A stretch of 64,000 bases of DNA. Origin: Micromussa lordhowensis. Its lineage: Eukaryota > Cnidaria > Anthozoa > Scleractinia > Lobophylliidae. Every line of letters starts with the position of its first letter. The first letter of the stretch is position 1. Positions 37,501 through 51,000 of this stretch are shown here, in pieces. The stretch spans positions 4,347,901-4,411,900 of the forward strand of contig OZ026605.1 in the NCBI GenBank assembly GCA_964020085.1. Direction: 5' to 3'. Position numbers and translations under genes: made by a program. Below the pieces are notes generated by a model. That model ran no database searches and had not been told where the DNA came from. It saw only the letters and a program-made list of their open reading frames with translations.

Positions 37501-40500
37501 TGATTTTGATGTTATCGGGCCATATTTCAGCAGTGGCAAAGGATTAGAGTGCAAATTCATCATGTCGTGCTTCATGACAACTATTCAGGCATTCCATATT
37601 TATGGTTTTCATACCATTGCTGTTGTTTGCGATGGTGCAAGTGCTAATTTAAAGGCAATTAAGTACCTCACCATGGGGAAAAGTGGAGCTTATGGGATCA
37701 ACGAAGATCCCCATGTGGATGACCCTCATCATGTTAAGACATGGATGCTAAATCCTTGGACCAATGAAAAGCTTTTTTTCATTCCCTGTTCATCACATCA
37801 GGTTCTTATCAATTTATGTAGGTTTTCTTGATGTAATTTCAATGAGTTGAGTACAATCTTTAAACAAAGGAGACTTAATTCAGTTTTCCTTCTTGTAGTT
37901 GTGAAGCTTACTACTTTTGTAATTCTTACATACCTTTGATGATTGCTACTACCTCACCTCATTTATTATTTTGAATTAAAATTTTGCCAGGTCTTGTTTT
38001 CAAGTTCAACTTACCTTCTATGGATGTTCGGGAGGGGTAGTAAATAGTGGACCCATTTGTTTTTTTTTTTCAATTCATAATTTCTAAAATTTTGTGTTGA
38101 ATTCCTTTCAAGTTGAAAAGCCTTGTAGCAGCATTGCATGCCTCTCGTCAAGCAGATGGTCACCAAAGAAAAGAATTTGAATTGTATGAAGTTAAGTTTG
38201 GTTGGCAAGCCATAAAAGATCTGTGGAGGAGAGAAATGACACGAGCGAAAGCTGGTAAAATGAGACGCGTGCCACAGCTATGTTACCGACATGTGTACAG
38301 AGACTGCTGGACGAGGCTTAATGTGAAACCAGCAAAAATCATGCAGGTTAGTAAAACAACATGAAAAAGTATCATTTTGCATTCCTAGAATACAGCTTGG
38401 TTTGACTATGGCGGACAGAGATATGAATTTATAATTTATGTGATGCTGTTATTGACAATGAATTTTGTTGTACCATTGTCAATTGGAAAAATTCATTATC
38501 AATAACGGGAAAGACACTTGAAAAACAAACATACTAACAGATACTGGTTTGTCTTGTTTTGTATTTTTTGAAGCAAAATGCAGTCATTGCTGAACTATCA
38601 GAGTACACTCACAATAATCCAGCAGATGCCGAAAATGTTAACAAAGCAATTGAGTATCTAGATGCTTGTCGTCAGCTGTTCGAGAGAGGCATACTGAGCC
38701 ATGAAAAGGTTACCACTGACCAGACTATTGTGTTGGAAAACATGTCAGAAGGTTATGCATTCTTCGTTGGTTGGGCTGACTATGCCTGGGAGAAAGGTAA
38801 AATTCTGTCAGTGGCTTTTCACTGACTTTTAACAAGGCTTTATACCAGTCTCTGACCCAAGACAAAATTCTGACTTTTCCCTGACCTTGAAAAAATGGCC
38901 GTTGACATGTGCTTCAGTAAATGTTCAATGCACTCATAGTATGCCTGTTAATTGCAAGTGTTGCATTCTGTACTCAAAAAAAAAAAAACAAGGGTTACAT
39001 AATTTTGTCTTATTAAATTTTTCAGAACCCAACTTGACTGCATCTAGTCAAAAAGGATTCCTAGCATGGCAGGTCAGTTTAAGTACTTATTAGAGTACAC
39101 TACAAAATTAATAATTATGTAACAAATATGCTTACAAAATTAATAATATTATTTGAAGTCAAATTTGTTGACTGTGTGTTCCCGGCTACACACAAGGGAA
39201 TTAAGAAAATAATGTTGTAAATATACATTTTGATATTATTTATTAACATTGCTAATATATATTTCTATCATTTTAAAGTGCCTATGAAGTGAAAAATAAT
39301 TTGTGCTTATGTGAAAAGCCTTTCAAAATACAGAAGGATGGCATTTTTCTTTCTGAAATATCTTTTTTCGTTTTTTCTATTATGCAAATTAGATGAGTGA
39401 TGACGTCATATTGTTTGCAACTAAAAAGTGGAAAATACTGAATAAACGATATCTCTGGAAATATTGAAGCAGTGTTCTTGAAACTTGGCACCACAAATGT
39501 GCATCAAAAAAGAAACAAAATGACACCCTTAGTGCTGTTGCTATGACAACGGTTTTGTCGCTGGTGCTGTGTCAATAAAAACAGAAATTCCCAGTTTAAT
39601 ATAAGAACTATGTCTGTTCCAAGTAGGACCCTTTGGCTCACTTTAAAGATTGCAAATGGGGATATTTACTTTTTTGACCGAGAGAGACTGGAGCCAAAAG
39701 AGTTGCTATGGCAACAGCAGTAAAAGTGTCATTTTGTTTCTTTTTTGATGCACATTTGTGGTGTCAAGTTTCAAGAACACAGCTTCAATATTTCCAGAGA
39801 TATCGTTTATTCAGTATTTTCCACCTTTTAGTTGCAAACAATATGATGTCATCACTCATCTAATTTGCATAATAGAAAAACCTCAATATCTCTAAAACGA
39901 AAAAAGATATTTCAAAAAGAAAAACACCATTCTTCTGTATTTTGAAAGGCCTTTCAAATAAGCACAAATTATTTTTCACTTCATAGGCACTTTAAACAAT
40001 CAGTTCAGGGCGATTGCTTTTCACTTTATTCTTCAAGTGGTTTATTGTGAAATTAGAAAGACTCGACGATGAAAATAACTTAAACTTGGCTGTTTTTGTA
40101 GACATGGGATTTGACAAGGCTCATGTACTATGGATTCACTGAATTTTCCAAGCACTTTCTTGAGAAGTTTCCAGGCTATTACATCTGGCCCCTTCGCTTG
40201 AATGGAAGTGCACTGGAAACAATTTTCAGTCAGCTCAAATTCAGCATGAATGGCCAGCTGTCAAGTGTAAACTACCCTGCAGCTTTAACAACTCTGAAGC
40301 TGAAACGTCGCATTCATGGAAGGAGGGGAAAGTTTGTGTACAGAAGGACACCACTGTACGTTCGAGAAATTCCACTAAAAAGAAATTCAAATGTGAAATG
40401 AGCAACTGTTGTTAAATTCATACTTTAAATAACTTGTGGTTATTCTTCAGGGTGTCTCAAGGAGCACAACCAGATCGACTGTTAATCAACTTATCTTCAG

Positions 40501-43500
40501 TTGGAAGACTTTCATAAATTGTTAATATTATTGATACCATTAGTAAGGCAAAGTAGATATACACAGAATATGCAATGTTTTTTATTGTTTAACAAACATT
40601 TGCTTTTTTGCTACTGTACACACAGTGATTTAGCTTTTCTTCAGGCCAGACTTAAGTGGCCATAACAAAGACGTGACCATATTTATGGGATGGTCTGACA
40701 TAAGGCAGGGTTCCACTGTACAGGCACGTTACTTTGTCGGCCGTGCCTTGTAGTGAAAAGTAGATTTCACTCAAGAATGTGAGCCAACAAATAAATCATA
40801 ATTTATCAGGTTTACAAAGAGTGTTCAAAATTAATTGATAGACTTCAAAATATACTTCTGTTCAGGAACCCCATGTACAATATCAGAAATTATTTAAAGC
40901 AGATTTGCATCTGTCTAAGATTTATCCCAGTCATGATGTATTTTATGGTGTTTCACTGCAGAATTACATGTAGGTCACCAATTAGTCTTCAGATTAACAT
41001 AATTTTGGCTGTGCAAGCAGAGAAGCTGTAAAAAATATCAAGAGAAACATTATTATCTGTTCAACTAGCGTAAAAATGAAAAATGATGCATAAACTGCAA
41101 CTTCTATTCAACAATGCATTTATTCTCTTAGTATTATCATCACAATGTCACAATGTGCTTACTTAAGTAACATTTTGATATGCTTTGAGCTTGTTTAACT
41201 CAACAACAACAACTGTACTTCATACTCTACTCCACTACTCAACCCCTGACAACTGGTTATCTACTCTGACTACACATATACTTACAAACCTTCACAAGTA
41301 CTCATCAAATTTACTCTTCCTTGAGTTTAGCTTTTTGAAAATGCCCAGCAATCTAGTTACTACTCTACTCTGCCTATCCTCTCATCACTACTCCACACTA
41401 ATGTAGCGTACTCTCCTCAAATCCTTTGGTATACAGACACACTCCAAGTTGAACTCTTTTGAAATTCACAAATGAGAAACCGAGTAAACTTTCGCCTTCT
41501 CAAAGAGCAGCTTTAGATGTTATTTTGACAAATCAGACCATGGAATTCGGTATTCAACATCAGGAAAATTGGGATTAAAATGTCAAAGTTTCAAAAAAAT
41601 TCTGAACAATTTGGAGCCACCTCAAATTTTTGAAAACTTAGGGTGGCTCTAAACTATACTTGTGTGGGAGGCATGGTGGCCTTGTGGTTAGTGCACGTGA
41701 CTCCAGTTAAGTGATTCGGCTTTATGCCCTAGCCAGGGATACTGTGTTGTGTTCTTGGGTAAGACACCAAACTCTTGCACTACCTTTCTCCACCCAGGTG
41801 TATAAATCCCATCCCGGGTGGGTGACAATACTCTACGTAGCTTCTTCATGCTACTGAAACAAGGATAAACCTGGGCCTGATGCGCCACATGGCTTGTATG
41901 CAGACTTAACCTTTACTTAACCCTTATTATTATTGCATCATCAAGTAAACAAAAAGTGGTTGTTTTTATTCAGCTGAGTCGCTGTTTTAATTAAGGGAGT
42001 TAATATGTTTCTTTATCTTGATCAACTCCCCCCATTTACATCACATTCTGTAAATTACTTAGAAACCTTAAGCTTATGCCGCAACATAACTTGTCTGTCT
42101 TGTGTTTGTTTGTCGTTGTGTTCTTCTAGGCATTTCTGTGATCGTACAAATTCGTTGCACCTTATGTTATAGATCTTCCGTAACAGTCTGGTGAACAGAT
42201 CACATCTGATGCTTGGGGATATTTTAATACCAAGGCATGCAAGTGCTTCAAAAAATTTCCTTTTAAGCCCAGTGTCACACATCACACGTTGTTCAGCAAC
42301 CTGCATTGGTAAATGCAATGATTGGTCAAGATAAAATTGTTACATGTGATCCTAGATCACACTTGTTTCCAATTGTGTAGTGATCCCTACAGGGAATGTG
42401 GATGGAAAGGGTTGATCAGACTTGTTATTAAATCCACTATCAAAAAGGTACTCCGATTTTCATGTACTTGTACACTTGTACATGTACCTGGCTAAAGGAA
42501 ATCTAAATTGAAATTCTGTCAACAGGAGTTGTGCATAAGTTGAACTAAACCAAAGAACTCAAGGTAAACTTAAAAATTATAATCTACCATCTGGAATAGT
42601 AGTGTCTTGCTAAGTTCTAGAACTAACCTTGAAGAGCTTTCTACCAAACAGTTGATATCCATTTTGGTTAACCACGTCTCCAAACACCTTCGCAAACGCC
42701 CGCAAGAAGGGAATCACTTCCACCTTCAACACAAGTAGGTTTCCCTCGTCTAAATTTCGCAAGAAACAAGGAATATCTCTCTTTTCGGTATCCTCAAATT
42801 GCTCTAGAGCCTCGACCTCTTTGCACACCATGTTCTTAAGACTTTGCTTTGATCGAGACAGTGGCCGGGCAATCTTCCGTAACCGTTTTTTAAGGTTCAA
42901 TACCGCAGCCGAACCTAGCTTTAACAAGGAAACATCGTCCTCAACAATGTTCATTCTCTCCGTCGTCGCATTAATTCTACCTGAACTATCTGCCTGTCCT
43001 CTAACAAACTTGATACAAACAATAAAGACACTCTCCAGAAAACATGCTACAACGTTCTTACCCTCTGATGGCATGTCCTTAACGAAGTCACTCACTTCCT
43101 GACTACCTAACACTTGGCGAACAAACTCGTACCACCTCACCTGTAGAACGGCATACTTGTCACACGATCTACCTTTCCCCTTCTCGGAAAAGAAATCAAA
43201 AAAGGTCTCACTGCAACGCTTAACAAATCCACTAAATGAAACACTCGATACCAGTGTATCCACTTCACCCGCCAAGCTCGAGTTAAAATAAAAAGAAAAA
43301 GTTCCTCGAGCCTCTCTGCAGACCCTATCAAAGAGGTCTTCCTCCGACAGCGCTTTCCCGGCTAGGCTTATTGCTCTTATTTTGGTTCTTGTAAGCTTTC
43401 TCGCAGCCGTTCCAAGAGCGGCCGCCATTATTCTCCTTCAACCGCTGATTCCATATTTGGGCAAAAAAAAATCGGTGCTTGTGATTGGTCAGGTAAAAAA

Positions 43501-44986
43501 CCCCAGCATAGCTCCCAACATATAAACAGAATTTAGACGCTTCGGGGTGATATGCTTCTGATCATGATAATAGCAACATATCGATATGGATATCATGATA
43601 CCGAGTGTTGGTCTGGATGGGACAAAGAGTGGAATGGGTTGATAGTTTGATATATCATGATAATATCAGAATATCATGATAGTTGCAAAATATCGATATG
43701 GATATCATGATATCAAGTGTTGGTCTGGATGGGACAAAGAGTGGAATGGGTTGATAGTTTGATATATCATGATAATATCAGAATATCATGATAATAGCAA
43801 CATATCGATATGGTTATCATGATATCGAGTGTTGGTCTGGATGGGACAAAGAGTGGAATGGGTTGATAGTTTGATATATCATGATAACATCAGAATATCA
43901 TGATAATAGCCATATATCGATATGGATATCATGATATCGCGTGTTGGCCTGGATGGGACAAAGTGTGGATGAGAGATTGAGGTATATTCGTGGCTTTAGC
44001 CCTTGTTTTGTCCTATGTTTGGGCGCTCGGTCGTTGATCTTGATCTTGTAGTGTCGTCCCGCAGTGGATGAAAGAACGACGTTCCTCATGGCTTTCATTT
44101 ATAGTTCTCTGAATGTGCGTAATTTAATTCTGTTTCGGTAGTTTTTCCACATTGAGAACGAAGAATATACGCATGTAGCATGTCTGTTTCTGCCAGCACA
44201 CTCTTGCTACGATCGATATTCCCTTTCGAGCAACAATTGCGAACCGCACGCATTTTAAAAACGCATCCCTGGCATTCTTCCACCGTTTAGAACGAAAAAT
44301 AAACACATATATCATGTGATTCTGCCAGCACATTCTACGATTTATATTCATTTTCGAGCAAGAATTGCTACTGAATCTTGCGAACAGGGGTTTAAGAGAT
44401 TAAACTGATCATTACTTTGACCTTACTTGAAAAATGACTCAGTTTAGGAGAAAAGTGTTGTTTTGGTTTATCAACCAATGTCTTAAGACTGACTTGGAGG
44501 CAGATCAGGATCATTCACCAGGCGGTTAAAGTACGAGGCAGCACATATTTGTGATGATTATGTTTCTTTATTTATATCTCAAAATATCACAGTTAGTTTG
44601 ATACTTTGATATATCATGATATTATCAAATATCACAGTGGGATTGCAGCCCAAAGATATATCAACAATCATTTGATGATATCATGATAATATCAACGTCT
44701 GAAAATCTCAAAATATCACAGTTAGTTTGATATTTTGAGATATCAAAATGTCATGATATTATCAAATATCACCGTGAGATTGCAGTCCAAAGATGTATCA
44801 ACAATCATTTTGATGATATCATGATAATATCAATGTCTGCAAATCTCAAAATATCGCAGTTAGTTTGATATTTTGAGATATCAAAATATCATGATATTAT
44901 CAAATATCACCGTGAGATTGCAGTCCAAAAAATATATCAACAATCATTTGATAATATCATGATAATATCAATGTCAATATCTACGG

Positions 44987-45023
<37 letters not shown>

Positions 45024-48000
45024 TCATGGAATAATTGTTAAATATCACCATGAGACGGCAGACCAAAGTAACTAACAATCATTTGATAATATCAAAATAA
45101 TATCATGATATCATCAAATATCACCGTGAGATTGCAGACCAAAGATATTTCAACAATCATTTGATAATATCAAAATAATGTCATGATAATCCAACGTCTG
45201 AAAATCTCAAAATATCACAGTTTGACATTTTGATATTCTGCAATTCCGCACCTTAGTGGAGTCAAATCGTAGTGTGTAACTTAAAGTCTGTCCTTGTATG
45301 CATCAACTTCGTTCATGATGACGCATCGATGCTGAGGTGTGACAAGGGATCATCACAAAGAAGCACATGGTGATCTGAACTATGTTTGGACATCGAAAAT
45401 CAAAAAAAGGGGAAATTGTAGGAGCAGGAATTAACTTATAAATTCTGTGGTATTAAATGTCTCTAGAACGTTGACAGACTGTGTCAAGGACGCGTTCATC
45501 ACAATGTGTGAACATGCTAACGCTCTTTCACACCATCAAGCTGTCATCTAATTTCGCGTAGATTCCAGTGAGAAAAGTTAGTGTTTTGTTTTGCTCTGTT
45601 TTACCTGTAAAACGATGTGAAGGAGATTGTACTTGACTTCACAACTCTTGCTTTTGTTCTTAATGCAGTCTACTAACTATGTCTGGATGATTAATTGTGA
45701 CATCTTAACTTTAACTTAGTGTGTCATTTCTAGCAGTCTTGCCTCCTTGGTTGAATTCGTAAATGAAGAGAAATCATCGTTACTAAAGCTTGTGGATTAA
45801 TTTAAAAAACGAAAACCGCACAATCGACACGCTACATGTAATTTCATACATGCTGCGATCTATTCCTTTTCATCCAAACATGAATTTAAGCTAAAGCGTT
45901 AGCATTTTCACACATCGTGATGGACACGTCCTTGGTACAGTCTGTCAACATTCTAGAGACATTTAATGCATACCAGCACAGAATTTATAAGCTAGATAGT
46001 AATGCACATTCTGTTGATAGTGACATATTTTATGCAGTGATTTATCTATCTGCGGGTTCCAAAACTTACAGTAACCTTTATTTCTCAAAGTAGTGTCAAA
46101 TTGACGATGGCTCGACGGTGTGACATCCTCCTGTTGTTTGTGGCGCAATGCACTCTGGTAAAAAGTGACGCAGTGCATTCTGGTTAAATGCAATGTATTC
46201 TGGTAAAAAGTGATGAATTCGAGAATTCGTATCCCCTTCTATATATTCTTCTTAAATCCTGTTTATGTTGCTGCTCTAATTAATTACATTCTACTCACCA
46301 AATGGATCGACAGGAGTGCCCTTGAAGATCACTCTGTAGTTCGTCAAGAACACCGCTCCATCTGCCGGCAGTAGGTCAGGCCCCCCCTGATCCTCTCCTC
46401 CCCTCCCAAGTTCCCTGCCGTCAGGTATGAGGTAAGCACGCAGTCCATCACTGAGCATCTCCTCTCCCTGTAGCAGAGCTGGTCTCATGATCTTGGCCTG
46501 CGGTGAGTGACAAACAGGGACAGTCACAGCATGTAGGGGTGGGTGGCAGCGACTGTGACTGCTACACCCACTCAGTATTCCTGACCAATAAAATTAACGA
46601 AAAATAGTCACCCCGAAAAATGGTGGCTTCTTCGTTGTTGTTTTCTTTCTCCCCTGTGTGTTTGTGGATTTTCTTACTCTGAACATAGTGAAGGTGAGTA
46701 CAATGTCAAGAACTTAACTTGTCCTTTCAGTTCCCAATACATTTCTTACAACACTACAAAGCAGAGGAAAGAGGAGGTAGCGTGGAAAAGGGGTTAGGGT
46801 GCCTGACTTAACATCCAGAGGTTGTGGGTCTAAGTCCCACTCTGACCACTTAGCTGGAGTTGTTTCTCCGTAGACCCTAGTTCAACTCCTAGGTCAAGCT
46901 AGTAAACAGTCAACTGGTCTGCCTCCCGCCAGTTGGGATTTTTAAGCCTATTACGTTTAGTTGATATATTTGTTTCTTTCAGAGTAAATGGTACGCCTGC
47001 GAACTAGATAGGTGTAGCTAAGTGCACTGACCACTATAAACAACAACATTTGGACATTTTTTTTGAAAGTTAGAATTTGTTATGGAGTATATGATAACTT
47101 CTACTTCAAGGTGAATAATAGCGTGGAAGGAGGTCCAAAAACAGTGGAAGATTTGTCAAAAGTGAGCAGCTCAATGTTTGGGACACATTGAGCGACCAAT
47201 GACCGTGTTATAGCTACATTGTTTTCTGATAAAATCTAGATGAAAGCTAGGGGTTGTGGGACATGGATGGACGAAACTGGAGATAGTTAAAATGGATGGC
47301 ATTTGGGCAAACTTGAAAAACAGTGGCCCAACTTTTATTTCAGTTTATATCAAAATGTCATTTACATAGCTGGAAAATCTTTCTCATTTGCTAAGGCTCT
47401 TGCTCTGCCAATTTGATGTTTAGAACTCATAATGGACAAAAGTAACCAAAACGACCTAAAATATTGTGACCTAGCCCCTTTAAGATAGTGATTATATAAT
47501 TCACTCATACTAGGAGATGGCTCAACATTTGTCCCATCTAAGCTTGCTAATTGTTACCAAAAAGATTAAGAAGTCAATCCCCTATGATAATTCAATTTAC
47601 CGGCTAATACTAACCTTTTGAATAGGAGCCAGATTCTTGTACTCACGATAAACTGGCTCTAATGATTCAATGTGCATGGCAACCACTCCTGTTAGATAAC
47701 AAATAAAGCAATGACAAATAAGAAGTTACAGCTAAATTAAAATAAGCCACAGTCAGGTTTATGCAAGTTCTCTAAATCCTGGTCAAATGTAGTTTTGAAA
47801 TGATGGTTTTGACTGAGTAAGGAAACCTGGAGTACCTAAGACAAAGCCTCAGACAAATGACTCCATGCTGGAAACAAATGCAGGCTACAATGCTGATATG
47901 GTCGGAAGTTGGCATGTACCCAAGTGTGCCACCACTACTTTCAAACTTTCCAAATTTTCAGACTTAAAGCTGATTGCCAATTCAGTACTGTGCACTTTCA

Positions 48001-51000
48001 AGAGTTTGTTTGTGTTTTTTTTTTGTTTTGTAAACATTTTGCAACTACTAATACATGAAGTAAATTCAAAGTTTCAAAACAGCCCCCATTATGGATGTGA
48101 AGTGGTCAAAACTTTATGCTTTGTTCTTTCTCATATCACTTGATGAAACAACTTTGCAGCTGTAAACTTCAATGAAGTTGGAAAAAAAATTTGAAAGGCC
48201 TTAAAGATAAGGTATGTGGTTTGTCACGAATAACATTGATTCGCATTCCATTGAGTGGGAACTTACTTTTTTTGAATAATGTTTAAAAACATTAGGGTGC
48301 CGAGACTGCGCAGTATGGACTGGAAATCATCTTTAAACTTCGGAATGTTTCACTTCGGATGCTTATTTTTCGAACACTTTTTATCTCATTTCCGACAACA
48401 ATTTCAGACACTCCAAAGTAAGTTAATGACTACAATTTAACACAGATTAGACTGAAACATTATCTGTGAAAATGATGGTTTTACTGCACCCTCAGAGTTT
48501 TACAGATACACCAACAAGAAAATAACACAAATTCTATCGGGCAGTCACATATCTCAAGCAGTGTAGACCTCAACTAAAGTACAGTAAGTGCCACAAAGAA
48601 AACTAAGAGCTTTGGAGGTACTTTAAAATTTTACATTGTACTGAAAGTATTTCGGACAGCTTTATTTTTGGACATTGTTTTCATCTGAATTTAGATTGTC
48701 CCAAATTTTTTGCAAGTAATGTAATTGTTTAAGGGGCCTCAGGTGGAGATCAAACTGACCTGGAATCATGGCGTAAAGAGACTTAAGGTGTTCCTGACTA
48801 ATCCCTGCCTCTGTGCCAACACGATCCACAAACCGACTGACAAATTTTGTTACTTGGTCAGCAATAGTTCCTCCGTCTTCGTCATCCATGTAGCTTTCCC
48901 ACCCTCCACTATCTGTGATACAGCTGCCGACTTCACTGCTTCCTGAAAACAAGTAACAGAAACAAAGACAGTCAGTCTTCTTTGATGAATTCTTTGGGAT
49001 CACTGATATCAAAAGACACACTCTACTGTCTAAAAAGATCAGCTAGTAAAAGCTTCAGCAGCAGCTCCTGTTAATGCTTTGAAACTGTATGCCATTTGTT
49101 TGTTTCTTGGTTTGTTCACCTTACTACAGTGGAACCCTGCCTTAAAGGAGCTGCATCACGGTTAAATGGTTTGAAAAATTTAGCCTAGATTTTTCAATTT
49201 TGTTGTTTGTAATCCGCGTCAATCTTCTCCATCCTTAACCATCCTTGTTCCTTTATGATTTATTATTATCTCTTTAGTGTTTTTCTATCTTTGTAGGGTA
49301 TTATTTTCGGGTTTCCTTGAGTTTAGAGGTAATTTTGTTGATGGTAGAAATAACTCAAAATACCGTGACATAGCCCCTTTAATGGCATCCATTAACACAC
49401 CCACCTTGTTATTATGGCGACTTAATTCTGGTACAAACAAAAGCTTGGTCAGCAATTTTCTCATTTAAAGACGGCCACATTTTTGTGGCCCATTGGTGAC
49501 CAGACTGTATTTCAATTCTACTGTATCTTAATTGTCATCAACTTGAGTTTTACCAAAATTTGATGTTGTCTTTGATTCCCCTGTAGCTCAGTAACAGAGC
49601 ATCTAACCAAAGACAGACACTCATAGGTTCAACCCCTGATGTTACTGGCCATTTGCGTCACTGACTTATAAAATTAATATCCTCCATAAGATAACCATCA
49701 ATAATGGCAATCACAGTGACAATAAGAAATGATACATACCCCCTGCCACACCATTGACTATACTTCCAGTGTATGTACCATTAATAGACTTGTCACCATC
49801 ACCATCCACTTGAGTCCCTGAGAACGAGAACAAAACAATCAGTCACTACGGTAATTGATTCAATTTGTAATGAAGTCTGGTTATGAATCAGGCCTCCATT
49901 TGAAACATCAGGCAAAATGCATCTAACACATGTTATGTGTAAATTCACTATAACCAAAAGAATATTTGACTGCAGACAACATATTGGACAGTTAAGATAG
50001 TAATTGTGATCTTCTAACCTAATGTTGCTGCAGGGGTGGGTGCTGGCATCTTCTCACTAGCATCCAGAGGAATCCGCATATACACCATACGATTAGCATA
50101 GTGAATTGCCTGGCTGTACACAATGCCCTCCTCACTGTTTATCAAAGCGTCTTTCTCTTCCTTGCTGTAATCAGGCCATTTCTTGAGCTAGAATGTAAAA
50201 ACAGCACAAAAATACAATGCTGAAGACAGGTCACAAAGGCTACATCGTAACTGTGAGGAATAAACATGACTAGTTTTTGTAGAGGGAGGAAAACTATAGA
50301 ACCCAGAGAAAAATCCTCAGAGTAACGCAAGGCGAGAACCAACAACAAACTCAACCCACGTATGACCCTGTGCTGGAATTGAATCCGGGCCACATTGGTG
50401 GGAGGCAAGCTCTCTCACCACTGCACCATCCTTGCTTCCCCCACACAATGTGTTGCAGCGAAATCAGTCAGGCCAGTTCATGAATTTGGTCAGACAATGA
50501 CCCATGGCAGACTGTAATTTCAAGCACTGCTGACCCAAAGAAACAGTTCCTAACAGTTCCTAATTAAGTTCCTAGGTTCCTAACAAGAGTACAAAGGGAG
50601 TGGAAATAATGGAAAACCACAAACCTGCTTAGCAGCAATGCTCAATGCACTGGGAACTGGCTTTTGCACTGCTTGAGATGATTGCTCAACATCACCTGAA
50701 CTCCCCGAATCTCTCGGTGATAAAGAAAGGTTATCTCTACTCCTTGTGAAGCTGCGATGTTTTGTTACTGGCGTCAAGCTGCTACGAGATGTCCGCTGCT
50801 CCTTTCTGTCCAGAGTCTCTTCTGCATTCGCTTTGGGTGCTTCTTCATCAACGTAGAGTTGCTGGATCTGAGACTGAACGTCAGTGTAAAAGGCCTCTTC
50901 CCAGAACTGTTGTCTTTCCCAGACTGGGTGATCTTGAACGCAAGTGTAAGCAAATTGGATTACACCAGCATTCAGTTTCTGAAAATCCAAACAAAATCAT

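Larger units (their letters stand above)
34535..43560 (+). mobile_element. P-superfamily-like DNA transposon, 9.0 kb, two genes
   Basis: Both ends read cagaagcatatcacccc then gaagcg going inward (34535-34557 and, inverted, 43560-43538). Further in, both share atgctggggttttttа-type sequence and ACCAATCA, at slightly different distances. The element is flanked by ATCATGA at 34528-34534 and 43561-43567. Removing it and one copy rebuilds a normal minisatellite unit, which proves an insertion. It carries a transposase gene on + from the left end and an unidentified gene on - from the right end, both apparently intact. Other repeats are nested inside (39277-39991 and 41660-41935). The P assignment rests on the transposase, the CA-starting ends and a 7-8 bp duplication. 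Confidence 0.88.
31806..46497 (-). other. Sbf: Sbf exons 21-22: GRAM domain split by the 14.4-kb intron
   Basis: Exon 21 (46497-46299) encodes [20 protein letters not shown] and [20 protein letters not shown]. Exon 22 (31939-31806) encodes [20 protein letters not shown] and QLRSSTFQ. The junction codon is GCA (phase 1), so the domain is continuous in the mRNA despite the large mobile-element load in the intron. Confidence 0.88.

Noticed and set aside
49574..49650. Possible tRNA gene
   Set aside because: A- and B-box-like words are present but no acceptor stem or sound cloverleaf; other tRNA-like heads in the window belong to SINEs.
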